Shown: in pieces, positions 1 to 5,544 of the stretch | How positions within the stretch are numbered: position 1 is the stretch's first letter | Layout of the letters: every line of letters begins with the position of its first letter | NCBI GenBank assembly: GCA_934636065.1 | Contig: CAKTZW010000125.1 | Coordinates: 1 to 6,019, forward strand | Reading direction: 5' to 3' | From: an uncultured Labedella sp. | Lineage (GTDB): Bacteria; Actinomycetota; Actinomycetes; Actinomycetales; Microbacteriaceae | DNA length: 6,019 nt | Translations under genes and position numbers: made by a program | Notes under the pieces: generated by a model | Database searches by the model: none | What the model saw: the letters and a program-made list of their open reading frames with translations, nothing else | What the model was told of the DNA's origin: nothing

Positions 1-84
1 GGGCATGCTGACCTCGTCGTGGTGGGCCGCGTTGCCGTTGCGCAGCCGGGTCAGCATGTCGGCGATCGGGTCGGTCATGCTCAT
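1..84 (-). CDS. rpsH: 30S ribosomal protein S8, N-terminal part (runs off left edge)
   Basis: Only the first 28 codons are in the window. They read [20 protein letters not shown] followed by HHDEVSMP, which matches the very conserved S8 N-terminus ([13 protein letters not shown], then a VSMP-type segment). S8 binds the central domain of 16S rRNA and is needed for assembly of the small-subunit platform; in many bacteria it also represses its own operon. The ATG at 84 is preferred over the in-frame ATG at 78 because a GGGAGG ribosome-binding site lies 8 bases before it. The gene starts 14 bases after the rpsN stop, so the two are almost certainly co-transcribed. The [10 protein letters not shown] stretch differs from the NANSAYHD-type sequence I recall for actinobacterial S8, so this may be a second copy; the fragment is too short to decide. 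Confidence 0.9.
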   Translation of the reverse strand, partial: MSMTDPIADMLTRLRNGNAAHHDEVSMP

Positions 85-98
85 GTCAGCCGCCTCCC

Positions 99-404
99 CT
101 ACCAGCTCGACTTGGTGATGCCGGGCAGCTCGCCACGGTGCGCCATGTCGCGGAACCGGACACGCGAGATGCCGAAGCGCGTGAGGTGGCCGCGGGGACG
201 GCCGTCGATGGCGTCGCGGTTGCGGAGGCGGACCGGCGACGCGTCGCGCGGCAGCTTCTGCAGGCCGAGACGGGCCTCCTCGCGGGCCTCGTCGGTGGCG
301 TTCGGGTCGACGAGCGTCTTCTTCAGCTCGAGTCGCTTCGCGGCGTAGCGCTCCACGATGACCTTGCGCTGGTCGTTCTTGGCGATCTTGCTCTTCTTGG
401 CCAT
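99..404 (-). CDS. rpsN: 30S ribosomal protein S14, long zinc-independent form
   Basis: This encodes 101 residues, the usual length of the long S14 class. S14 sits in the head of the 30S subunit near 16S rRNA helices and protein S3. The N-terminus [14 protein letters not shown] and the C-terminal block ([20 protein letters not shown], about residues 59-78, then [20 protein letters not shown]) are diagnostic. There is no cysteine in the protein: the positions that carry CxxC pairs in zinc-binding S14 are N62/R63/D64/A65 and S80/R81/V82 here, so this is a C- protein that needs no zinc. The ATG at 404 lies 2 bases after the rpmG stop, with a GAGAGGAG ribosome-binding site inside the end of rpmG, indicating a coupled operon. 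An upstream in-frame extension overlapping rpmG is open but is rejected. Confidence 0.96.
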   Translation of the reverse strand: MAKKSKIAKNDQRKVIVERYAAKRLELKKTLVDPNATDEAREEARLGLQKLPRDASPVRLRNRDAIDGRPRGHLTRFGISRVRFRDMAHRGELPGITKSSW

Positions 405-406
405 GC

Positions 407-574
407 TTAGCGCTCCTCTCGGAAATCGACGTGCTTGCGGATGACCGGGTCGTACTTCTTGAGCACGAGACGGTCGGGGTCGTTGCGACGGTTCTTCTTC
501 GTCACGTACGTGTACCCCGTGCCCGCCGTCGAACGGAGCTTGATGATGGGACGGACGTCCTGCTGCTTGGCCAT
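407..574 (-). CDS. rpmG: 50S ribosomal protein L33, zinc-independent form
   Basis: A 55-residue protein beginning [20 protein letters not shown] and continuing with [21 protein letters not shown], ending [14 protein letters not shown]. This is a typical full-length bacterial L33, a small protein of the 50S subunit near the E site. The [10 protein letters not shown] and LxLKKYDPxxRKHVxFxE blocks are the family signature. Zinc-binding L33 has two CxxC pairs; here there is no cysteine, so it is the C- form. The start ATG lies 2 bases beyond the rpmB stop and the ribosome-binding site (GGGGAGAAG) lies in the last codons of rpmB. The stop at 407 is 2 bases before rpsN. This spacing supports one transcript with translational coupling. 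The gene lacks a separate long open frame because the reading frame is short. Confidence 0.96.
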   Translation of the reverse strand: MAKQQDVRPIIKLRSTAGTGYTYVTKKNRRNDPDRLVLKKYDPVIRKHVDFREER

Positions 575-576
575 GG

Positions 577-813
577 CTAGATCTTCTCCCCACGTGCGAG
601 CAGGTCCTTCACGACGGACTCGATGCCACGGGCGTCGATGACCTTGATGCCCTTGGCGGACAACGTGAGGGTGACGTTACGACGAAGCGACGGCACGTAG
701 TACGTCTTCTTCTGAACGTTCGGGTCGAAACGGCGCTTGGTGCGCCGGTGCGAGTGCGAAATGTTGTGTCCGAAGCCGGGAGTGGCTCCGGTCACCTGGC
801 ACACTGCTGCCAT
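577..813 (-). CDS. rpmB: 50S ribosomal protein L28, zinc-independent form
   Basis: A 78-residue protein starting [20 protein letters not shown], followed by [20 protein letters not shown] and ending LLARGEKI. The GxxPxFGxxxSHSHRRTxRRxxPNxQ block is the L28 signature; L28 is a late-assembly protein of the 50S subunit. It has a single cysteine (C5) rather than the four of zinc-ribbon L28 proteins, so it is the C- form, like its two downstream neighbours. The reading frame is open 22 codons further upstream, but the ATG at 813 is chosen because it gives the family N-terminus and has an AGGAG ribosome-binding site at 821-825, 7 bases away. It is the first gene of the rpmB-rpmG-rpsN-rpsH operon. 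Confidence 0.96.
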   Translation of the reverse strand: MAAVCQVTGATPGFGHNISHSHRRTKRRFDPNVQKKTYYVPSLRRNVTLTLSAKGIKVIDARGIESVVKDLLARGEKI

Positions 814-820
814 TGGTTCT

Positions 821-825
821 CTCCT
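821..825 (-). promoter_or_regulatory. Ribosome-binding site of rpmB
   Basis: AGGAG on the minus strand, 7 bases before the ATG at 813. It decides between this start and an in-frame ATG further upstream at 879, which has no comparable site. Confidence 0.75.
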
Positions 826-948
826 GTCGATACCGCGGAACAGATGCTCCGCCCAAGATCTCTTGTCGGCGCGACGCAACCTCCGTCAGTGAGGATTGGG
901 GGTTGTCGCACGGGAAGGGTCGGAAGGAGTCCGCCCAGCCAAAGAGCC

Positions 949-954
949 ATCGTA
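949..954 (-). promoter_or_regulatory. Candidate -10 element for the ribosomal protein operon
   Basis: TACGAT on the minus strand is the best -10-like hexamer upstream of rpmB in this GC-rich region. It would place transcription start near 942 and give a leader of roughly 130 bases. A -35 is poor: TTCGCG at 973-978 with an 18-base spacer is the nearest candidate. I see no AT-rich palindrome resembling an actinobacterial Zur box around it, so zinc-dependent repression of the operon is not supported by the sequence. Confidence 0.35.
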
Positions 955-1066
955 CACGACGCCCGTCCGGCACGCGAACGGCCAGGGCCGCCGCCGCGCG
1001 CGGCCTCCGCCACCCAACACCGCCGCCGCCACCCCAACAGGGAGAGGCGCCGCGCCGTGGTCATGC

Positions 1067-1072
1067 GAGAGG
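1067..1072 (+). promoter_or_regulatory. Ribosome-binding site supporting the GTG start at 1081
   Basis: GAGAGG with an 8-base spacer to GTG. The alternative GGAGAGG at 1041-1047 is 15 bases from the ATG at 1063, too far to be favoured. Confidence 0.55.
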
Positions 1073-1080
1073 ATCGTCGG

Positions 1081-1968
1081 GTGTCCGACACCTCTCCGAT
1101 GAACTCTGCACTCCCGCCGGTCGCGTGGCCGCCGTTCGAGCCCGCCGTCGCCGCGCGGCCTCCGGTGAACACAGCCGGCCGCGCGCTCGGCATCGGATCC
1201 CTCATCCTCGGCATCCTGGCCGCCCTCGGCTCCGCCGTGCCGGTCGCGAACATCGCGAGCATCGCACTCGGCACGGCGGGCACGGGACTCGGAGTGGCGG
1301 CCCTCTTCCACCTGGCCTCTCGGCGGGGGTTCGCGCTCGCGGGCACCATCACGAGCGTGTTGGCGCTCGTCGCCTCCGTCGCCCTCGCCGTGCTGTACTC
1401 GGGGGTGGTCGCCCAGACGACGTCCGCGATGTTCGGCGGGTTCGGCAGCATCGGTGGATATCCCCAGGAATACGCCGAGGAGACGCTCACGCCGGCGGAC
1501 GACGAGCTCGCCGGGGCCGGTGGATTCACGGAGCCCCTCCCGCTCGGCGAGACGCTCGTGGTGACGCGGGACGGTCAGCCGCGCTGGGAGATCACGCTCG
1601 AGAGCGCGACCTACGACGCGCTCGAGGAGGTGCAGGCCGCCAACCCCGACCTGGACACGTCCTCGGATCTCCTGCCCGACATGCAGTACGCCTACGTCAC
1701 GGCGGAGATCACGAACGTCGGCGACGAGACCGCCTCCGTCTTCGACGAGCTCTACGTCGCCTTCTCCGAGGACGACGAGGTCTTCTACTCCCCCGGCGAG
1801 GTCGCGGCCGTCCCACCCGGGACCGACCTCTCGCAGGTCGCCGACCTGTCGGCGGGCGAGTCGGTGGAGGGAGCCTTCCTCATCGCCGTTCCCGTCGACG
1901 CCGAGTCGAGCGGGAGGTGGGCCGTCGCGAGCATGTGGAGCGACTTCCTGTACCTCGCGGCCGAGTGA
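1081..1968 (+). CDS. Membrane-anchored protein with extracytoplasmic beta-type (DUF4352-like) domain
   Basis: A 295-residue protein of unknown function. Residues 1-33 are Pro/Ala-rich. Residues about 36-110 hold two or three hydrophobic segments (about 36-52, 56-79 and 86-110) with the small-residue pattern ALGIGSLILGILAALG and a later GFALAGTITSVLALVA, resembling DUF4190-type membrane modules. After a Gly/acidic linker (112-150), residues about 155-295 form a soluble, strongly acidic domain with alternating strands and the YVTAEITNVGDE motif, which resembles the telokin-like/DUF4352 Ig-fold domains of secreted actinobacterial proteins. This domain is inferred to face outside. The frame is open further upstream (ATG at 1063, others earlier), but the GTG at 1081 has GAGAGG 8 bases before it; the ATG at 1099 lacks a site. 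The rpmB operon is divergent. The family assignment is by pattern only. Confidence 0.8.
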   Translation: MSDTSPMNSALPPVAWPPFEPAVAARPPVNTAGRALGIGSLILGILAALGSAVPVANIASIALGTAGTGLGVAALFHLASRRGFALAGTITSVLALVASVALAVLYSGVVAQTTSAMFGGFGSIGGYPQEYAEETLTPADDELAGAGGFTEPLPLGETLVVTRDGQPRWEITLESATYDALEEVQAANPDLDTSSDLLPDMQYAYVTAEITNVGDETASVFDELYVAFSEDDEVFYSPGEVAAVPPGTDLSQVADLSAGESVEGAFLIAVPVDAESSGRWAVASMWSDFLYLAAE

Positions 1969-1973
1969 CACGA

Positions 1974-1989
1974 TCCGGCGGCGGCCGGA
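1974..1989 (+). terminator. GC-rich hairpin just after the anchored protein gene
   Basis: TCCGGC and GCCGGA form a perfect 6-bp stem around a GGCG loop, starting 6 bases after the stop codon at 1966-1968. There is no T-tract, so it would be a non-canonical terminator or a 3'-end stabiliser. Short GC palindromes are common at this base composition, so confidence is modest. Confidence 0.35.
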
Positions 1990-2094
1990 GCGCCGTGACC
2001 CGGTGGCTGCGCGGATGATCCGGCGCGGGCGGGAATTCCGCACCGACCCCCCGACGTTGCCCCTCCTCGTGCCCACTCTCGACGGAACCGCATC
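1990..2094 (+). other. Upstream region of the MFS gene, no clear promoter
   Basis: About 105 bases between the hairpin and the GTG at 2095. GATCCGGCG occurs at 1972-1980 and again near 2018-2026, a short direct repeat of doubtful meaning. I could not find a -35/-10 pair; the MFS gene may be read from here or by read-through from the upstream gene. Confidence 0.3.
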
Positions 2095-3504
2095 GTGACC
2101 TCCACCGACGCGGAGGTCGGCTTCCGTTCGGCGCGCGGCCCCGTCCTCATCGCCCTCATGCTCGCGACGGGCCTCATCGCGATCGAGTCGACGATCATCG
2201 CCACGGCGGTCCCGTCGATCGTCACGGACCTCGGCGGGTTCGCGCAGTTCCCCTGGCTGTTCTCCATCTACCTGCTCGCCCAGGCGGTGTCGGTCCCCGT
2301 CTACGCCAAGCTCGCGGACACCGTCGGCCGCACGCCCATCATCCTGACGGGCATCGGGCTGTTCCTGCTCGGCTCGATCCTGTGCGGCGTCGCGTGGGAC
2401 ATGACGTCCCTCATCGTCTTCCGCGCCGTCCAGGGGCTCGGAGCGGGCGCCGTGCTGCCCGTCTCGGTCACGATCGCCGGCGACATCTACACCGTGCGCG
2501 AGCGCGCGAAGGCGCAGGGCTACCTCGCGAGCGTGTGGGCGATCTCCTCGGTCGTCGGCCCGACCCTCGGCGGGCTCTTCTCGCAGTACCTGGACTGGCG
2601 GTGGATCTTCTTCATCAACATCCCGCTGTGCCTCCTCGCCGCGTACATGCTGCGCCGGCACCACCGGGAGTCGATCGAGCGGACGCGGCACCGCGTCGAT
2701 GTCGCCGGCGCGACGGTCCTCACGGTCGCACTCACCCTCGTCATCCTCGCCGTGCTCGAGGGCGGGAACGCGTGGGCCTGGTTCTCGTGGCAGAGTATCG
2801 CCGCGTTCGGCCTCGGCGGGGTGCTGCTCGTGGTCTTCGCCCTCATCGAGCGGCGCGCGGCCGAGCCCGTGCTGCCCCTGACGATCTTCCGCCGTCGGCT
2901 GATCACGACGACCTCGCTCATCTCGCTCGGCGTCGGGGCGATCCTCGTCGGGCTCACCTCGTTCGTCCCCACCTTCCTCGAGGTGTCGGCGGGCGCGACG
3001 CCGCTCATCGGCGGCCTCGCGGTGGCGGCGCTCACGATCGGGTGGCCGATCACGGCGTCGCAGTCCGGACGGATCTACCTGCGGGTCGGATTCCGCCCGA
3101 CAGCGCTCATCGGTCTCGTCACCTCCGTCGCGGGCGCGCTCGTCCTGTGGGCGACGGCGGGGACGCCGGACGCCGTCCTCGTCGCCGTCGCGTGCTTCGT
3201 CGTCGGCCTGGGTCTCGGCCTCGTCGCGACCCCCACGCTCATCGCCGCCCAGTCGTCGGTCGATTGGACGGAGCGCGGCGTCGTCACGGGGGCCAACATG
3301 TTCATGCGCTCCACCGGGAGCGCCGTCGGCGTCGCCGTCTTCGGCGCGATCGCCAACTCGGTCATCGCGCGCTCCGGCGGTGCCGAGTCCGCGTCCGCCG
3401 TCCAGGCGGGATCGAGCGCGGTCTTCCTCGCCGTCGTCGTCGCCGCCGCGCTCACGATCCTCGCCGGCGTCGTCATGCCCGCCGTGCGCGCACCCGAGGC
3501 GTAG
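2095..3504 (+). CDS. Major facilitator superfamily exporter, DHA2 (probable 14-helix) type
   Basis: A 469-residue polytopic membrane protein, predicted to export drugs or other small molecules in exchange for protons. Family motifs are clear: a D1-like ESTIIATAVPSI at residues 31-42, motif A KLADTVGRTP at 72-81, motif B RAVQGLGAG at 110-118, and motif C GPTLGG at 155-160 followed by DWRWIFFINIP at 167-177, which is typical of DHA2 drug:H+ antiporters. Hydrophobic segments continue to about residue 465; two extra central helices (about 203-222 and 233-251) fit a 14-helix layout. The GTG at 2095 gives a normal short cytoplasmic N-terminus; its ribosome-binding site is weak (GGA, 8 bases upstream), and no better start exists in frame. 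No TetR, MarR or PadR regulator is adjacent in the window, so substrate and control cannot be inferred. Function as an MFS transporter is secure; the substrate is unknown. Confidence 0.93.
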   Translation: MTSTDAEVGFRSARGPVLIALMLATGLIAIESTIIATAVPSIVTDLGGFAQFPWLFSIYLLAQAVSVPVYAKLADTVGRTPIILTGIGLFLLGSILCGVAWDMTSLIVFRAVQGLGAGAVLPVSVTIAGDIYTVRERAKAQGYLASVWAISSVVGPTLGGLFSQYLDWRWIFFINIPLCLLAAYMLRRHHRESIERTRHRVDVAGATVLTVALTLVILAVLEGGNAWAWFSWQSIAAFGLGGVLLVVFALIERRAAEPVLPLTIFRRRLITTTSLISLGVGAILVGLTSFVPTFLEVSAGATPLIGGLAVAALTIGWPITASQSGRIYLRVGFRPTALIGLVTSVAGALVLWATAGTPDAVLVAVACFVVGLGLGLVATPTLIAAQSSVDWTERGVVTGANMFMRSTGSAVGVAVFGAIANSVIARSGGAESASAVQAGSSAVFLAVVVAAALTILAGVVMPAVRAPEA

Positions 3505-3507
3505 CGG

Positions 3508-3522
3508 CGCCGGTCACCGGCG
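3508..3522 (+). terminator. Small GC hairpin after the MFS gene
   Basis: CGCCGG and CCGGCG pair perfectly (6 bp) around a TCA loop, starting 4 bases after the MFS stop codon. No T-tract follows. A weaker 4-bp palindrome (CACG/CGTG) lies at 3529-3539 and the large inverted repeat at 3544-3569 comes next, so the convergent junction is rich in RNA structure. Confidence 0.35.
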
Positions 3523-3543
3523 GCGCACCACGGACCGTGAGGG

Positions 3544-3569
3544 GTCGACCGGGTTAGATCCCGGTCGAC
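3544..3569. terminator. Perfect 10-bp inverted repeat at the convergent gene junction
   Basis: GTCGACCGGG (3544-3553) and CCCGGTCGAC (3560-3569) are exact inverted copies around a 6-base loop, TTAGAT. The hairpin can form in transcripts from either strand, which suits a shared bidirectional terminator between the convergent MFS and lipoprotein genes. The lipoprotein stop codon TAA (minus strand, 3556-3554) lies in the loop, so one arm is coding. There is no T-run on either side, so classical intrinsic termination is uncertain; factor-assisted termination or 3'-end protection are alternatives. Confidence 0.5.
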
Positions 3570-4012
3570 TCGGTGACCTTGGGCGACGAGGGCGTCCCGG
3601 CGACGGTGCAGGCGAACGCTCCGTCGTAGACGTTGCCCTCGTCGTCCTCGACGGTCCCGACGAGGCTCACCGTCCACTCGGCGCCGTTCTTCTGCACGAC
3701 GTCCGGACTGTACGAGTCCCACGTCGCGGCGTCGGGGTCGAGCCCGTCTGCGGCCGTCTTCTCGCGGTAGAACGCGATACACGCCGCGTACGCCTTCTCG
3801 CCCGTCCAGGCGTCCGGTGCCGTCGTCGGCGAGGGAGCGGGGGTCGCCGTGCGGGACGGCGTCGGTGTCGGCGACGGCGTGCTGGTGGGGGTCGACGGAC
3901 CGCCGGCCGTCGCGCTCGGGGTGGGGGTCGGCTCGGCCTCGCCGGCGCCGCAGCCCGCGAGAGCGATTCCCGCGGCGAGCGCCATCGACACCAACAACGG
4001 ACGCTTGAGCAT
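3554..4012 (-). CDS. Small secreted lipoprotein with Thr/Pro/Ser linker
   Basis: A 152-residue protein of unknown function. The N-terminus MLKRPLLVSMALAAGIALAG, followed by C21, is a classic lipoprotein signal peptide with a LAG-C lipobox, so the mature protein should be lipid-anchored on the outer face of the membrane. Residues about 25-66 are a low-complexity Thr/Pro/Ser/Ala spacer, common in actinobacterial surface lipoproteins and possibly O-glycosylated (inference). The folded part, about residues 67-152, contains ACIAFYREKTAADG and a WTVSLVGTVEDDEGNVYDG stretch with an FACTV strand; C78 and C135 could form a disulfide. The ATG at 4012 is chosen for the signal peptide, with AGGGGG just upstream; a longer open frame upstream would bury it. 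It lies 65 bases after the propeller-like gene on the same strand and may share its transcript. Its last codon and stop sit in the inverted repeat. Confidence 0.85.
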   Translation of the reverse strand: MLKRPLLVSMALAAGIALAGCGAGEAEPTPTPSATAGGPSTPTSTPSPTPTPSRTATPAPSPTTAPDAWTGEKAYAACIAFYREKTAADGLDPDAATWDSYSPDVVQKNGAEWTVSLVGTVEDDEGNVYDGAFACTVAGTPSSPKVTESTGI

Positions 4013-4077
4013 GTGGCCCCCTGGGATCGTCGGGCGGGACTGCCACCGCCGTGCTGCCAGGCTATCGGCGAGACGGC
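4013..4077 (-). other. Spacer between the propeller-like gene and the lipoprotein gene
   Basis: A 65-base gap with no clear promoter or hairpin; a purine-rich AGGGGG just before the ATG at 4012 is the probable ribosome-binding site. The spacing permits either a shared transcript or a separate weak promoter. Confidence 0.35.
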
Positions 4078-5544
4078 TCAGTTCATCGGCGGACGCGCGC
4101 ACCACGGGAGGTCGAATCCCGTGATGCTCGCTCGCACATCGGCCGACTCCCGCTCGATGAGGAGCGTCGACACCCCGCGCGGCATGGGGAGGATCGGATA
4201 CAGGTCCGAGCCGAGCTCCACCTGGTTGCGCGCCTCCACCACGGCGATGTACTGCCCGTTCGGCGAGGCGCACACCTGGAGGATCGACGAGCTGCCGTCG
4301 TCCACGCCGTACAGGCGCCGGACGGCGCCGTCCTCCACGAGCTCGACCGACTGGCTGAACGCGCCGGTCGCCGCGTCGTACTCCGAGTAGATGCGCGCAT
4401 AGCTGTCCGCGGACAACGAGGCGAGATCGCCGGGGTTGCCCTGGAGCTCCGCCGGCACGGGGAACGGCGACTCCTCGCCCGTCAGGAGGTCGACCTGCAC
4501 GATCGCGTCGATGCGTTCAACGATCGCCGTCTGCTCGCCCTCGACGAAGCCGTGCACGAGCAGGGCGTTGCCGAGCAGGACGGGATCGCCGGGGTTCACG
4601 GCGTCTGCGACGACGAGTTCGTCGTCGAACGTCCGGACGAGCACCGACGTCGTCGACGGGACGAACGACCACTGCGTGACCTTCGTCTCCTCGCTGCCCG
4701 TCGCCTCGACGCGGACGGGCTCCGTTCCCGTCTTCGTCTGCAACACGAACAGGCCGCTCTCGATGCTCGTGGCGGTCCCGGCGTCCTGCGAGTAGAGGAA
4801 GCCGACGAGGAACTGCCGCGGAGAGGACTGCAACTGCTCGACGCGTCCCTCCCCCGGCAACGGGATCTCGGTCTGCTCCCCTCCTGAGAGCGGCACCGAC
4901 AGCAGGCGGGAGTGGTCGTCATCGGTGATGGTCGCGACGATGAGCTCCTCGCCGACCACCTCGAACTGCTGGATGCGCGGGGCGGCGAAGACGGACTCGC
5001 CCTCCGCACCCGCCGTGTCCGTGCGGATGACGTGATCGTCCCCGGTGTCGTCGCGCTGGAGGATGTAGAGCGGGGGCTCCCCCGTGGAGAAGGCGTAGTC
5101 GAAGCGGGACACGGGCGAGGACCCCGGCGAGCGCACGCCGGCGACGCTCACCTCGTAGTCGGTGTCGTAGTCGAGGACGGTGTCGAAGCGCACGAGGATC
5201 GCGGTTCCCTCCGTCTGCACGGTCACGGGGACGGCAGGGGTGACGGTCACATCGGACGACTCGATGTCGTGGATCGGTCGGTCCGCGTAGAGCAGCAGCC
5301 GGGCACCGGAATCGGTCACGGTCGAGGGGAGGTCGATGTCCGCTCGGGCGAGCTGCGGCCCCTGCAGGAGCCCCACAGCGCCCACGGCGACGGCGATGAC
5401 GGCGAGCGCCACGATCGTCGACGCGAGAGTCCGCCGGAACAGCGCGCGGCGGCGCCTCTCGGAGCGCGACCCGCGGTCGCCGCGCCCTCCGTCGACGGAG
5501 CCGCCGCGCTCGCGACCGCGCCGAGACGGAGCGTCAGTACTCAT
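4078..5544 (-). CDS. Single-pass anchored protein with Ig-like domain and probable beta-propeller
   Basis: A 488-residue protein with no function I can name. Residues 1-38 are an Arg/Gly/Ser-rich, positively charged cytoplasmic tail (ending RSERRRRALFRR), followed by one membrane helix at about 40-61 (LASTIVALAVIAVAVGAVGL), giving a type II orientation with the rest outside. Residues about 78-154 resemble a bacterial Ig-like Big_5 domain: ARLLLYADRPIHDIESSDVT, then a strand-rich region ending RFDYAFSTGEPP. Residues about 156-488 show repeated strand groups of about 45-55 residues (LYILQRDDTGDD, RLLSVPLSGGEQTEIPLP, GLFVLQTKTGTEPVRV, VQVDLLTGEESPFPVP, and near the end CASPNGQYIAVVEARN), the pattern of a WD40/TolB-like propeller. 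C425 and C482 are the only cysteines. The ATG at 5544 overlaps the end of the upstream YcgQ-family gene by 11 bases, so translation is probably coupled and the products may work together. Domain names are judged by eye. Confidence 0.85.
   Translation of the reverse strand: MSTDAPSRRGRERGGSVDGGRGDRGSRSERRRRALFRRTLASTIVALAVIAVAVGAVGLLQGPQLARADIDLPSTVTDSGARLLLYADRPIHDIESSDVTVTPAVPVTVQTEGTAILVRFDTVLDYDTDYEVSVAGVRSPGSSPVSRFDYAFSTGEPPLYILQRDDTGDDHVIRTDTAGAEGESVFAAPRIQQFEVVGEELIVATITDDDHSRLLSVPLSGGEQTEIPLPGEGRVEQLQSSPRQFLVGFLYSQDAGTATSIESGLFVLQTKTGTEPVRVEATGSEETKVTQWSFVPSTTSVLVRTFDDELVVADAVNPGDPVLLGNALLVHGFVEGEQTAIVERIDAIVQVDLLTGEESPFPVPAELQGNPGDLASLSADSYARIYSEYDAATGAFSQSVELVEDGAVRRLYGVDDGSSSILQVCASPNGQYIAVVEARNQVELGSDLYPILPMPRGVSTLLIERESADVRASITGFDLPWCARPPMN

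Larger units (their letters stand above)
814..1080. other. Divergent intergenic region between rpmB and the anchored membrane protein gene
   Basis: This 267-base stretch has no convincing gene. Toward rpmB it holds the candidate -10, a leader with a small imperfect hairpin at 835-852 (GCGGAG/TTCCGC arms, one G-U pair, 6-base loop) and the rpmB ribosome-binding site. The half nearer the plus-strand gene (about 960-1060) is extremely GC-rich with repeated GCCGCC runs, and I could not identify a plus-strand promoter. Open frames through this region in several phases reflect the absence of AT-rich stops rather than coding. Confidence 0.6.

Noticed and set aside
405..593. Extended S14 start upstream of 404
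   Set aside because: It would overlap rpmG in another frame; the ATG at 404 gives the standard S14 N-terminus and has a good ribosome-binding site.
856..930. TTGTCG hexamers as plus-strand -35 boxes for the gene at 1081
   Set aside because: No acceptable -10 lies at the right distance for either copy, so a promoter could not be supported.
748..1080. N-terminal extension of the anchored membrane protein back to an ATG at 748
   Set aside because: The extension is Arg/Pro-rich, overlaps the start of rpmB on the other strand and lacks a suitable ribosome-binding site; GTG 1081 has one.
886..2691. A very long open frame on the minus strand across the anchored protein and MFS genes
   Set aside because: Its translation is dominated by Arg, Asp and Gly with no domain pattern, which is typical of the antisense of high-GC codons. 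The plus-strand genes it covers have clear membrane segments and MFS motifs.
2382..3557. Arg-rich open frame in a second plus-strand phase inside the MFS gene
   Set aside because: It is an out-of-frame shadow with extreme Arg/Ala composition and no domain; the MFS frame explains the region.
3825..3940. Repetitive GTCGGCGTCGG-like sequence as a possible tandem repeat or array
   Set aside because: It encodes the Thr/Pro/Ser linker of the lipoprotein; the repetition is explained by a low-complexity peptide.
4013..4273. Extended start of the lipoprotein at 4273
   Set aside because: It overlaps the end of the propeller-like gene and would place the signal peptide and lipobox in the middle of the protein.
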